64,000 nucleotides of DNA from Pseudonocardia oceani. Lineage in GTDB: Bacteria; Actinomycetota; Actinomycetes; Mycobacteriales; Pseudonocardiaceae. Positions 27,148-35,540 of the stretch are shown here, one piece after another. The DNA lies in NCBI RefSeq assembly GCF_019263585.2, contig NZ_JADQDF010000001.1, positions 5,834,501 through 5,898,500 of the forward strand, given 5' to 3'. The stretch's first letter is position 1, and each line of letters opens with the position of its first letter. Made by a program: the position numbers and the translations under genes. The notes below the pieces were generated by a model. That model searched no databases, was not told the DNA's origin, and saw only the letters and a list, made by a program, of their open reading frames with translations.

Positions 27148-27437
27148 CGGACGTCCGGGCCCGGCGACGGGGCGGCCGGGACGGCCCGCCGTGGGACAGC
27201 TGCACATCCCGGGCCGGTGCCCCACCGGGCCGCACCCGGTCGAGCGCCTACGACGACCCCGCCGTCGCCGCGGCCGTCGCCCGGCTCGGCGCGGAGTCCG
27301 CCGGCCGGGTCCGGATGCGGCGGATCCTGCGCACCGTCGTGCCGGCCCGCCATGACCTCGCCAGGTCCCCCGGCCCGGCGTTGCCCGAACTCGTGGAGCG
27401 CCTCGCACGCGAACGGGTGCGCGCTGCGACCGGCTGA
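27144..27437 (+). CDS. three-helix-bundle dimerisation-type small protein
   Basis: A 97-residue basic protein. After a disordered N-terminal third it has VAAAVARLGAESAGRVRMRR and ends PALPELVERLARERVR. This end is shared with the 75-residue protein at 63227-63454 (GALPELVERLARERLR). Both look like the small three-helix proteins frequent in actinomycetes. Function unknown. The GTG overlaps the previous stop. Confidence 0.6.
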   Translation: MTDVRARRRGGRDGPPWDSCTSRAGAPPGRTRSSAYDDPAVAAAVARLGAESAGRVRMRRILRTVVPARHDLARSPGPALPELVERLARERVRAATG

Positions 27438-27493
27438 GCGGGGGGATCGGACCGACCGCCCCGGCGATCGCCTCGATGTGCGTCTTCCCGGCT

Positions 27494-27506
27494 CTTGTGG
27501 TACAAG
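27494..27506. promoter_or_regulatory. short inverted repeat before the sensor gene
   Basis: CTTGTGGTACAAG (5-bp arms, 3-bp spacer) is the most AT-rich element in the 160-bp gap before the sensor gene. No DosR-like box is present there, so this gene may be controlled separately. Confidence 0.3.
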
Positions 27507-27598
27507 CCGTGGGCGGTGTTCACTGACGCGGGCACAGGCGGTGCGCGGCTCCTTCCTCACGGCGTCGCGGTACTCGCCGTCGGCCATGGGGGAGGGGC

Positions 27599-28966
27599 AT
27601 GACGTCCGGGAGTTCCGACGAGTCCGTCGATTCCGTTGCGGGGGGGCGCAGGCCGCTCGAGGATCCGGTCGCAGTGCCGCACCTGGAGTTGGATCAGTTG
27701 TTGGAGCAGTTGGTCGATCGGGCTCGGGAGGCGATGGCCACTCAGGGGCGGTTGCGGGGGTTGCTGCGGGCCAATCAGGTGGTCACGCAGGATCTGGAGC
27801 TGTCGGTGGTGCTGCGTCGGATCGCGGAGGCGGCGCGTGAGCTGGTCGGGGCGCGGTACGCCGCGTTGGGGGTGATCGCGGCGGGGGGTGGGTTGGCGGA
27901 GTTCGTGCACGTGGGGATGGCCCCGGACGACGCCGAGCGCATCGGGCACCTGCCCGTCGGGAAGGGGCTGCTCGGCGCGTTGATCGACGATCCGCACGCC
28001 ATCCGGCTGGAGCGGATCGGGGAGGACTCCCGGTCGGCGGGGTTCCCGGACGGGCACCCGCCGATGGGCTCGTTCCTGGGCGTCCCGATCCGGATCCGGG
28101 ACGAGGTGTTCGGCAACCTCTACCTCGCTGAGAGCACCCGGGGGAGCTTCAGCAACGATGACGAGCAGCTCATCAGGGCGCTGGCGGCGACCGCGGGGAT
28201 GGCGATCGAGAACGCGCGGTTGTTCGAGGCGGCGCGGGCCCGCCAGGAGTGGCTGCGCGCCACGGCGGCGGTGACGCAGCGGTTGCTGGGCTCGGACACC
28301 GACGTCGTCCGGCCGCTGCAGCTGATCGCGCGCAGCAGCCGTGACCTGGCGGACGCCGACCTCGTGACGGTCGCTCTCCCGGACGGCGACGGGCTGCGGG
28401 TGGACGTCGCCGTCGGCGAGGCGGCCGCGACGCTGCTGGGTGCCCGGGTGGGGCTGGACCGCTCCCTGGCCGGTCGGGTGTTCACCACCGGGAAGCCGCT
28501 GCGGGTCGCTACGCCCTATGAGTTGCCCGGGCTGGATGCGTCCACCGTGCACGGGCTCGATGTCGGTCCGGTCGTGGTGGTGCCGCTGCGGGGGCCGCGC
28601 CGCGTGCACGGGGTGCTGACGCTGGCGCGGAGATCGGGCCGGGTCGGGTTCACCGCGGAGGACATGGACATGGCGGCGGGTTTCGCCGGTCAGGCTTCAT
28701 TGGCCGTCGAGCTGGCCGAGGCTCGTGCGGAGCAGCAGGAGGCGGCGGTCCTCGACGACCGCGACCGCATCGGGGCCGACCTGCACGACCACGTGATCCA
28801 GCGGCTGTTCGCAGCGGGCCTGTCGCTGCAGGGCATCGCCGCCGCGATCGGACCCGGCGAAGCCCGCGACCGGACGACCGCCGTGATCGGTGACATCGAC
28901 GCGACGATCAGCCAGATCCGCACCTCCGTCTTCCAGCTGCAGGGCTCTGCTCCGGCCACGCCCTGA
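27599..28966 (+). CDS. DosS/DosT-like dual-GAF haem sensor truncated before the ATPase domain
   Basis: A 455-residue homologue of the mycobacterial oxygen/redox sensors DosS and DosT. GAF-A (about 65-205) keeps the proximal haem His as His153 in GFPDGHPPMGSFLGVP (His149 of DosS). GAF-B spans about 230-375. The phosphoacceptor helix RIGADLHDHVIQRLF follows with His396. The protein ends 59 residues later, right after TISQIRTSVFQLQG, where DosS (578 residues) continues into its HATPase domain. No ATPase motifs occur downstream before the convergent USP. It could sense O2/NO but not autophosphorylate. ATG follows GGGGGAGGGG. The first 300 bp use more TTG/T-ending codons than neighbours. Confidence 0.85.
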   Translation: MTSGSSDESVDSVAGGRRPLEDPVAVPHLELDQLLEQLVDRAREAMATQGRLRGLLRANQVVTQDLELSVVLRRIAEAARELVGARYAALGVIAAGGGLAEFVHVGMAPDDAERIGHLPVGKGLLGALIDDPHAIRLERIGEDSRSAGFPDGHPPMGSFLGVPIRIRDEVFGNLYLAESTRGSFSNDDEQLIRALAATAGMAIENARLFEAARARQEWLRATAAVTQRLLGSDTDVVRPLQLIARSSRDLADADLVTVALPDGDGLRVDVAVGEAAATLLGARVGLDRSLAGRVFTTGKPLRVATPYELPGLDASTVHGLDVGPVVVVPLRGPRRVHGVLTLARRSGRVGFTAEDMDMAAGFAGQASLAVELAEARAEQQEAAVLDDRDRIGADLHDHVIQRLFAAGLSLQGIAAAIGPGEARDRTTAVIGDIDATISQIRTSVFQLQGSAPATP

Positions 28967-28987
28967 CGGCCGGTCCACCGGTACCCG

Positions 28988-29563
28988 TCAGGAGCGGGGC
29001 ACGAGCAGCACGGGGCACGGGGCGTGCCGGACGGCGCTGTGCGAGACGAGACCCAGCTGCGCGCTGCTGCGACGCCTGCCCACGACGAGCAAGTCGGCGT
29101 CGAGTCCCTCCCCGAGCAGCTCGTGGGCCCAGCGACGGGTCAGCGACGTGGTCACCCTCAACCGGGGCGCGTGGTCGGCGACCCGTGCCCGCGCGGCGTC
29201 GAGGGTCGCCCGGCCGCGGTCGACGGCGGTGTCGACGCCGATGCTGCGTTCGCCGAACGAGAGCGGCACGGCGTGCGCGATGACGAGCTCGGCCCCGAGC
29301 TCCGAGGCCACGTCCGCGGCCTCGTCGACGACGGGGAGCTCGGCGGGGAGCTCGCGGACCGCCGCGACCACCCGCAGAGGACCGGCGCGGTGCGCGTCCG
29401 GCCGGGTCACCAGCACGACCGTCTCACCGGGACGCGGTGCCGGTGCCCCGGCCGCTTCCTCGTCGGCGACCACCACCGAGCGGCCCGCCCGTCTCCGGCC
29501 CAGGGCCACCCGCTCGATCAGGCGTGCGTCCCCGCACAGGACGGGGTCGGTGTCCGCTGCCAT
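28988..29563 (-). CDS. atypical universal stress-family protein
   Basis: A 191-residue protein. The C-terminal 130 residues resemble a USP domain (PLRVVAAVRELPAELPVVDE, ADLLVVGRRRSSAQLGLVSH, CPVLLVPRS), but the glycine-rich ATP loop is replaced by VGRRRSSAQLGLVS, so it probably does not bind ATP like the others. The first 50 residues are not recognised. ATG at 29563 follows GGAGGGGAG. It converges on the truncated sensor gene and shares box 29654-29667 with the divergent Rv1733c-like gene. Confidence 0.7.
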   Translation of the reverse strand: MAADTDPVLCGDARLIERVALGRRRAGRSVVVADEEAAGAPAPRPGETVVLVTRPDAHRAGPLRVVAAVRELPAELPVVDEAADVASELGAELVIAHAVPLSFGERSIGVDTAVDRGRATLDAARARVADHAPRLRVTTSLTRRWAHELLGEGLDADLLVVGRRRSSAQLGLVSHSAVRHAPCPVLLVPRS

Positions 29564-29653
29564 GTCGCTCCCCTCCGGATCGGCTGCGTCGAGGCGGCCC
29601 GCCCGTGTTCCGCTGCGCAACCGATGCTGCCCGCGGAGCGGGGCGGCGGGGCA

Positions 29654-29667
29654 GGGCCGAAGGTCCC
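29654..29667. promoter_or_regulatory. DosR-like box in a divergent promoter
   Basis: GGGCCGAAGGTCCC matches the consensus; 91 bp upstream of the leftward USP and 133 bp upstream of the rightward leader ORF. Confidence 0.65.
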
Positions 29668-29799
29668 CCGTACGGCCCACCGGTCCGCCGCCCGCAGGCC
29701 CTGCTCGTCGGGGCCTACGGCGCTGCCGCAAGACGGCCCGGGCCGGTCATCCTCGGACCCGTCAGGACGGGACGGACCAGGACGGACAGGAGGAAGGTC

Positions 29800-29856
29800 A
29801 TGGGATCGCGGGACGCGGACGACGCCGCGGGGGTCGCCGCCCCGAGGTGGTCGTGA
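29800..29856 (+). CDS. 18-residue leader ORF before the Rv1733c-like gene
   Basis: MGSRDADDAAGVAAPRWS has an excellent AGGAGG site and its stop overlaps the next ATG (TGATG), which itself lacks a ribosome site. The intact paralogue at 60842 has the same arrangement. Confidence 0.45.
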   Translation: MGSRDADDAAGVAAPRWS

Positions 29857-30307
29857 TGGCGCAGCGGCAGCAGCCCGCCGACCGGCGCCCGGCTCGGCGG
29901 CCCACCGACGTCGCCGAGGACGTCGTGGTGTGGGTACCGACCTCGGTCGGATCGTTCATGCTCGTCGTGGCGGTGGTCGTCGGTTTCGCGGCCCACGGGG
30001 ACGCGGTCGAGCGCGGCCGCGGGGAGCGGGCGACCCGCACGTCGGCCGAGGCGGTCCTGGTCATGGACGCCCCCACGATCAGCGGGGGGAACAGGTCGGC
30101 CCTGGGCGTGGTGCGGGACGATGCCCGCTGGGTCGCCCCGGACGGGACACCCCGCAGCGGACGCGTGCAGGTGTGCTGACGGCCGGCGCTGTGCTGCTCG
30201 CCCTCTGCTGGGCCGGCGTCCGGTTCTCGACCGGTCGGCTCAACGCGCGCTGCTGGGAGCGGGAGTGGGCGCGGGTGGAGCCGGAGTGGAGCCGGAACCG
30301 GCGATGA
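29856..30307 (+). pseudogene. broken Rv1733c-like membrane protein
   Basis: The first 107 codons (MAQRQQPADRRPARR..., DVVVWVPTSVGSFMLVVAVV, ending DGTPRSGRVQVC then stop) align with the start of the intact paralogue at 60842-61423. The remainder (LLALCWAGVRFSTGRLNARC, WEREWARVEPEWS) continues in another frame at about 30175-30307. The 45 or so codons between DGTPRSG and the second membrane helix are missing. This is a deletion plus frameshift. Rv1733c is a two-helix DosR-regulated antigen of unknown role. Confidence 0.75.
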
Positions 30308-30448
30308 CGCACGCTCCGACCGCTACGGCGCGCGGGGCCGCTTCACGAGCGTCAGGGGCGGTGGACCCGGGCCCCGGGTACGGACGGTCCGATCGCACGG
30401 TCCTCCGGGCACTGTTGCCGCCCGCTCGTCCACGGGCAGGGTCGGGTC

Positions 30449-31447
30449 ATGCGCGCGTGGCAGATCCGACGACCCGGACCGATCGAGGGCGGACCGCTGC
30501 GGTTCGTCGACGCCGCCGAGCCGCGGCCGGGGCCCGGCGAGGTCCGGGTGCGGGTCCTGGCCTGCGGGGTGTGCCGCACCGACCTGCACCTCGCCGAGGG
30601 CGACCTGGCACCGCACCGTCCCGGCATGGTGCCGGGCCACGAGGTCGTCGGCGTCGTCGACGAACACGGGCCGGGCGCCGGGCGGTTCGCGCCCGGCGAC
30701 CGTATCGGGATCCCCTGGCTGCGCGGCACCTGCGGCCGGTGCCGCTGGTGCCGGTCCGGTCGCGAGAACCTCTGCCCCGCAGCGGCGTTCACGGGTTGGG
30801 ACGCCGACGGCGGATTCGCCGAGTACGCCGTGGTGCCCGAGTCGCACGCCTACCGGCTGCCCCCGGGGCTCGGCGACGCCGAGGTGGCGCCGCTGCTGTG
30901 CGCCGGCATCGTCGGGTACCGGGCGCTGCGGCGCGCCGAGCTGCCACCCGGCGGCAGGCTGGGCATCTACGGCTTCGGGGCGTCCGCGCACGTCGTCGCG
31001 CAGGTCGCCGTGGCACAGGGGGCGACGGTGCACGTCCTGACCCGGTCCGAACCCGCCCGGGAGCTCGCGCTCGAGCTGGGTGCCGCATCGGCCGGCCCGG
31101 CCGACGGCGCCCCGCCCGAGCCGCTCGACTCCGCCGTGCTGTTCGCGCCGGCCGGCGAGCTCGTCCCGGTCGCGCTGCGTGCTCTGGACCAGGGCGGCAC
31201 GCTCGCCGTCGCCGGCATCCACCTGTCCGACGTGCCGCGGCTGGTCTACGCCGACGAGCTGTTCCGGGAGAAACAGCTGCGCAGCGTCACGGCCAACACC
31301 CGTGCCGACGGTGAGGAGTTCCTGCACCTGGCCGGGGCGCTGGGTGTCCGGCCGGTCGTGACGGTGCGGCCGCTCGCCGAGGCGGACCGTGCGCTGGCCG
31401 ACCTCGCCGCGGACCGGGTCACCGGTGCCGCCGTCCTCGTGCCCTGA
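30449..31447 (+). CDS. zinc-dependent alcohol dehydrogenase (AdhA-like)
   Basis: A 332-residue medium-chain dehydrogenase. Catalytic zinc site: CGVCRTDLHLAEG and GHEVVGVV. Structural zinc: CGRCRWCRSGRENLC (four Cys). The cofactor fold reads GIYGFGASAHVVAQVA, with GFGASAH instead of the common GxGxxG, as in AdhA-type enzymes. It would interconvert alcohols and aldehydes with NAD(P)H and could serve as an electron sink at low oxygen. ATG at 30449 follows GCAGGGTCGGGTC. The next gene starts 2 bp after its stop. Confidence 0.88.
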   Translation: MRAWQIRRPGPIEGGPLRFVDAAEPRPGPGEVRVRVLACGVCRTDLHLAEGDLAPHRPGMVPGHEVVGVVDEHGPGAGRFAPGDRIGIPWLRGTCGRCRWCRSGRENLCPAAAFTGWDADGGFAEYAVVPESHAYRLPPGLGDAEVAPLLCAGIVGYRALRRAELPPGGRLGIYGFGASAHVVAQVAVAQGATVHVLTRSEPARELALELGAASAGPADGAPPEPLDSAVLFAPAGELVPVALRALDQGGTLAVAGIHLSDVPRLVYADELFREKQLRSVTANTRADGEEFLHLAGALGVRPVVTVRPLAEADRALADLAADRVTGAAVLVP

Positions 31448-31449
31448 CG

Positions 31450-32502
31450 ATGAGGGGGCCGGGGGAGCTGGAGCGGCCCGCGGGGCACGGGGCGGACCTC
31501 GGGGTCCACGTCATCGTCCACCGGCGGTGGGCGCGGTGGGCGATCGTGTCGGCGCTGCTGCTCGTCGTCATCGTCTACGGCGTCCTGCCGCTGTTGGGCG
31601 ACGTCCCCGCCGTCGTGGAGACCGCACGGTCGATGAGCCCCTGGTGGTTCCTTCCCGGGCTCGTGCTCGAAGCGGCGTCGATCGTGGCCTTCGGGTGCTA
31701 CACCCGTTCGCTGCTCACCCCCGGAGCGCGGCCCGGTCTGTGGCGGCTGACCCGCATCGACCTCACGACGTGGGGCGCCCAGCACGTGCTCCCGGGCGGG
31801 CCCGCCGGGGTCGCGGCCCTGCGCTTCCGGCTGCTGCGGGCCGAGGGGGTCCCGGAACCGGACGCGGCCCTGCTGTCGAGCGTGCAGGGTGTGGCGTCCG
31901 CGCTCGTGCTGCACGGGATGCTGTGGGTGGCGCTGGCCGTCGCCGTCGTGGTGCCGGGCGAACCGCACCCGGCCGCGCTCGGGGCCCTGGCGGGGACGCT
32001 CGCGCTCGTCGACCTCGTCGTCGTCCTCGCGGTGGCGGCCCGCCGCGGGGGGTGGGCGGCCCGCCGGCTGCGGTGGCTCGCCGAGCGCCTGCCGGGGGTG
32101 GACGCCGACCGGGTGGACCGTGACCTGCGCGGCATGGTGCGGCAGCTGCACCGGATCGTGCGGGACCCGCGCCAGGTCGCGGAGTCGGTCGGGTGGGCGG
32201 CGTCGAACTGGCTCCTCGACGCCCTGGCGCTGATGGTCTTCGTGGTGCTGCTCGCGGGTCCGGTCGACCCGCTCGGGGTGTTCGTGGCCTTCGGTCTGGC
32301 GAGTGCACTGGCGGTGCTGCCCATCACCCCCGGCGGGGTCGGGATCGTCGAGGGGGTCCTCGTGCCGGCGCTCGTCGTGGTCGGGGTGCCGGCCCCGGAG
32401 GCGCTCGTCGCGGTGCTGGGGTGGCGCATCGTCGGCTACTGGCTGCCGATCCCGGCGGCCGCACTGGCCTGGGTCTCCCTGCGGGTGGGCCGGCACCGGT
32501 GA
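31450..32502 (+). CDS. UPF0104/LPG-synthase-type membrane protein
   Basis: A 350-residue protein with 7-8 hydrophobic segments and family landmarks PWWFLPGLVLEAASIVAFGC, THVLPGG-like TWGAQHVLPGGPAGVAALRF and the terminal PITPGGVGIVEGVLVPAL. This is the flippase-like domain of MprF/AglD-type proteins without a soluble synthetase, probably a lipid flippase. It starts 2 bp after the alcohol dehydrogenase stop and is probably co-transcribed. Confidence 0.82.
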   Translation: MRGPGELERPAGHGADLGVHVIVHRRWARWAIVSALLLVVIVYGVLPLLGDVPAVVETARSMSPWWFLPGLVLEAASIVAFGCYTRSLLTPGARPGLWRLTRIDLTTWGAQHVLPGGPAGVAALRFRLLRAEGVPEPDAALLSSVQGVASALVLHGMLWVALAVAVVVPGEPHPAALGALAGTLALVDLVVVLAVAARRGGWAARRLRWLAERLPGVDADRVDRDLRGMVRQLHRIVRDPRQVAESVGWAASNWLLDALALMVFVVLLAGPVDPLGVFVAFGLASALAVLPITPGGVGIVEGVLVPALVVVGVPAPEALVAVLGWRIVGYWLPIPAAALAWVSLRVGRHR

Positions 32503-32544
32503 GTCGTGGACCACCTCCTCGGCGCCCGAACCGCCCGGACGTGC

Positions 32545-33519
32545 TCAGGCCAGGAGCACCGTGGGCAGCGGACGGCGTGGCGTGAAGGGGAGCGGGTCGG
32601 CGTGGGTGGCCGGCCATCCCACGCGCAGGACGAGCTGCGGCTGCTCGGGCACGCGCAGCACGCTGCTGCCCAGGGCCTGCCGCACGGCGGGGACCTCCGT
32701 CGCCTGGCTGAGCGGCGTCGTCGCGAGACCGGCGAGGGTCGCCGCCAGCAGCACGGCGCTCGTGGCCTCGCCGGCGCGGAGCCGGTCGAGGACGGTGTCG
32801 CCGGTCGTGGCCACGACGAGGTACTCCGCGGCGTCGTCGGGCCGGCCGTGCCCGGTCTGCTGCGCTCCCTGCCGCAGCCGCCCGTCCGGGAAGGCGCGCA
32901 GCATCGGGGCTCCGTCCGTGTGGGTGCGGACCTGGGCGATCGCGGCGGCGGGCACGCCGTCGTGCGCGCCTGGGAGGCGGTGGGTCCACAGGCGGAGTTC
33001 GGCCGGGTAGCCGGGGGCCGAGCGCTGCAGCTGCCCGGCCTGCCGGAAGACCTCTGCGAGCCGGGCGCGGGCCTCGGGGCCGGTGACCGGGAGCAGGACC
33101 GCCCCCGCCCGGGCGGCGTGCGCGGCGAGATCGGCCAGGATCTCCTCGGGGACCGGGCGGTGGCTCATCTGCCTGCGCTCGGTGCGGCGCTGCGCGATCG
33201 CCGGGAACAGCTCGGCGCCGGTGGCCGGTCCGCGGCCCACCGAGACGGTCGCGAGGTGCGTGGAGTCCTCGGGGTCGGGGAGGCGCTCGACGACGGCGGC
33301 CGCGCCGGCCCCGGCGAGGGCGACGGTCAGGTGGTGCAGGACCGCCCCGCAGCTCAGGAGCAGGTCGCGGCGGTCGGGGTCGGTCACCGGCAGGTGCCGG
33401 TCGGGGTCGGCGTGCAGCTCGACCGAGTCCGCCCCGACCCGCCACCGCCAGGGCTGGGTGTTGTGCACCGACGGGGCCCGCAGGGCCTGCTCGACGGCGG
33501 CCGCCAGGAACGGTGGCAC
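32545..33519 (-). CDS. Acg-type nitroreductase-fold flavoprotein
   Basis: A 324-residue Acg-family protein: RAPSVHNTQPWRWRV, DRRDLLLSCGAVLHHLTVAL, AQRRTERRQM, LSQATEVPAVRQALG. The start is the GTG at 33519, chosen because GAGGAGG lies nine bases upstream and the frame beyond carries no family sequence. Box 33596-33609 lies 77 bp upstream. Together with the copies at 5670, 15951 and 40890 it gives four Acg paralogues. Confidence 0.87.
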   Translation of the reverse strand: MPPFLAAAVEQALRAPSVHNTQPWRWRVGADSVELHADPDRHLPVTDPDRRDLLLSCGAVLHHLTVALAGAGAAAVVERLPDPEDSTHLATVSVGRGPATGAELFPAIAQRRTERRQMSHRPVPEEILADLAAHAARAGAVLLPVTGPEARARLAEVFRQAGQLQRSAPGYPAELRLWTHRLPGAHDGVPAAAIAQVRTHTDGAPMLRAFPDGRLRQGAQQTGHGRPDDAAEYLVVATTGDTVLDRLRAGEATSAVLLAATLAGLATTPLSQATEVPAVRQALGSSVLRVPEQPQLVLRVGWPATHADPLPFTPRRPLPTVLLA

Positions 33520-33595
33520 GGCGGCGTCCTCCTCGGTCCGGGCCGCCCGGTGGCGGCGCGCCTCCAGCGTGGGCCGCCGGACCGGCCGGCCGCCA

Positions 33596-33609
33596 GGTCC
33601 GTTCGGCCC
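33596..33609. promoter_or_regulatory. DosR-like box upstream of a nitroreductase
   Basis: GGTCCGTTCGGCCC, one mismatch, 77 bp before the GTG. A weaker GGGCCTTCGGGGCC follows at about 33619. Confidence 0.5.
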
Positions 33610-33780
33610 TGGCTGCCAGGGCCTTCGGGGCCGGTCGCACCACTGCCGATCCCCGACGGGTGCGAAAGACCGGTCCGCTGGGGCCGGATGGTCCTCCCGT
33701 GCAGGCGGCGTTGCCGACATCCTCGGCGATGTGCGGCGGGCACCGGGCCCGTCGCCGACCGCGTCACAGGAGGTCCCGCC

Positions 33781-34131
33781 ATGGGCAGCCCGGTCGTGCA
33801 CTTCGAGATCGGCGGCGTCGACGCCGCACGCTCCCGCTCGTTCTACGAGAGCATGTTCGGCTGGTCGGTGCGCACCGACGACGACGGCTACGGGATGGTC
33901 AGCACCGGATCCGGGGAGGGCATCGCCGGGGGGATCACGGCGGCGCCGCCCGGGGTGCCGCCCTGGGTGACCTTCTACGTCCGTGTGGAGGACGTCGAGG
34001 AGTCGCTCGTCCGGGCGGAGGAGCTGGGCGGCCGCCGCATCATGGGGCCGACGGCCGTCGGGGGTGCCGGGCGGATGGGGATGTTCACCGACCCGGACGG
34101 CAATGCGATCGGCCTGTTCGCCGAGGTCTGA
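33781..34131 (+). CDS. VOC-fold (glyoxalase-like) protein
   Basis: A 116-residue single vicinal-oxygen-chelate module pair: HFEIGGVDAARSRSFYESMF at the start and MFTDPDGNAIGLFAEV at the end are the typical beta-strand ends. One metal-ligand position (H9 of HFEI) is present and the last strand has E115. Likely a small dimeric enzyme or binding protein; substrate unknown. ATG directly follows AGGAGG. Confidence 0.85.
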   Translation: MGSPVVHFEIGGVDAARSRSFYESMFGWSVRTDDDGYGMVSTGSGEGIAGGITAAPPGVPPWVTFYVRVEDVEESLVRAEELGGRRIMGPTAVGGAGRMGMFTDPDGNAIGLFAEV

Positions 34132-34190
34132 GGCGAGCTGCGGCCCGCCGCGGCCGACGGCCGGGGCGGGTAGCCGGTCGACCGTGACCC

Positions 34191-34204
34191 CGGCCGAAGG
34201 ACCC
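34191..34204. promoter_or_regulatory. degenerate DosR-like box
   Basis: CGGCCGAAGGACCC, two mismatches, 89 bp before the acyltransferase start. Confidence 0.35.
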
Positions 34205-34292
34205 GCCCGGGTCGGTCGCATCGCCCCTGCCGCGCCGACCGCTGCCGCCCCGAGGATGGGAGCCACACACCGCCACCGTCCAGGGAGTTCCC

Positions 34293-35540
34293 GTGGCCAT
34301 GAAGCGACCGCCCGCCCGGGCGTCGGCACTCCACCGGCCGCTCGGCCACGGGGTGGCGGCGCGGTCCCTGCCCGGCGCGGCCGGGGGGCGCTCCCCGCAC
34401 CTCGACGTCCTGCGGACCCTGCTCGTCGCCTGGGTGATCGGCGGGCACGCGCTGCTCGGCTACTCCGCGGTCGGCGGGTGGGCCTACGACGAGGTCAACG
34501 AGGTCACCTTCAGCCCCGCGTCGGAGCTGGTGCTGGTGGCGCTGCTCGGTCCGTCGGGCCTGTTCGTGATCGGGGTGTTCTTCTTCGTCGCGGGCCTGGT
34601 CACCGAGCGGTCCCTGGCCCGCCGTGGCCCGCGCCGCTACCTGCGCGACCGCGGGCTGCGTCTGGGGCTGCCGTGGCTGGTGTCCGCGCTGCTGGTGTGG
34701 CCGGCGTCGGTGTGGCTGGCCTACGCCGCGGCCGGTCGCGACGTCACCTTCTGGGACGTGCTCCGCGGCCGTGACCCGTTGCTGGACTCCGGGTCGTTGT
34801 GGTTCGCGCTGGTCCTGCTCCTCTACTCGGTCGGGCTGGTGCTCTTGCGCCTCGTCGTCCGCCGTGCCCCGCACCCGCCCCTGACACCGTTCGGGCTCGC
34901 GCACGTCGCCGGGGCCGCCGCGGCCGTCGCCGTGGCGTCGTTCGCCGTGCGCCTCGCCTTCCCCGCGCGCAGCGGCCAGGTGCTGGACCTGCACCTGTGG
35001 CAGTGGCCGCAGTGCCTCGGGATGTTCGCGCTCGGGGTGGTCGTGGCCCGGCACGGCTGGGCCGAGCACGTCCCGGACGGGGTGCGCCGCGCCTGCGGTG
35101 CGGCGACCGCGGTGACCCTGGTGCTGCTGCCCGTACTGGCGCTGGCCGCCGGCGTGCGCGACCTCGCCCGCGACGTCACACCGTTCCTCGGGGGGTGGCA
35201 CCCGGAGGCACTGGCGACCGCGACCGTCGAGGGGATCCTCGTCGTGGCCGGGTCGGTGTGGCTCGTCGGTGCCGCCGAGCACCGCTTCGCCGGCACCGGG
35301 AGGCGGACCCGGCGGTGGGTCGCGGCCGCGTTCACGGCCTTCGTGGTGCAGGGGCCGGTGCTGATGGTGCTGGCCACCGCGGCCCGGCCGGTCCCGGCGC
35401 CCGCGGAGGTGAAGGGACCGCTGCTGGCGGCCGCCGCGATCGTCGCCTGCTTCTGGATCGGCGGTCACCTGCGGATCGCCCCGCGCCGGGCGCCCGCCGC
35501 GCGGGGCGGGACCCCGCTCGGGCAACCGGGTGCGCGATGA
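34293..35540 (+). CDS. acyltransferase-3 family membrane protein
   Basis: A 415-residue protein with about ten membrane helices. LDVLRTLLVAWVIGGHALLG carries the family's N-terminal R-x10-H motif, followed by GVFFFVAGLVTERSLARRGP and RYLRDRGLRLGLPWLV. Such proteins O-acylate sugars, lipids or peptidoglycan at the membrane. The GTG at 34293 has AGGGAG upstream; an ATG at 34299 is an alternative. Its stop overlaps the hydrolase ATG. Confidence 0.85.
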   Translation: MAMKRPPARASALHRPLGHGVAARSLPGAAGGRSPHLDVLRTLLVAWVIGGHALLGYSAVGGWAYDEVNEVTFSPASELVLVALLGPSGLFVIGVFFFVAGLVTERSLARRGPRRYLRDRGLRLGLPWLVSALLVWPASVWLAYAAAGRDVTFWDVLRGRDPLLDSGSLWFALVLLLYSVGLVLLRLVVRRAPHPPLTPFGLAHVAGAAAAVAVASFAVRLAFPARSGQVLDLHLWQWPQCLGMFALGVVVARHGWAEHVPDGVRRACGAATAVTLVLLPVLALAAGVRDLARDVTPFLGGWHPEALATATVEGILVVAGSVWLVGAAEHRFAGTGRRTRRWVAAAFTAFVVQGPVLMVLATAARPVPAPAEVKGPLLAAAAIVACFWIGGHLRIAPRRAPAARGGTPLGQPGAR

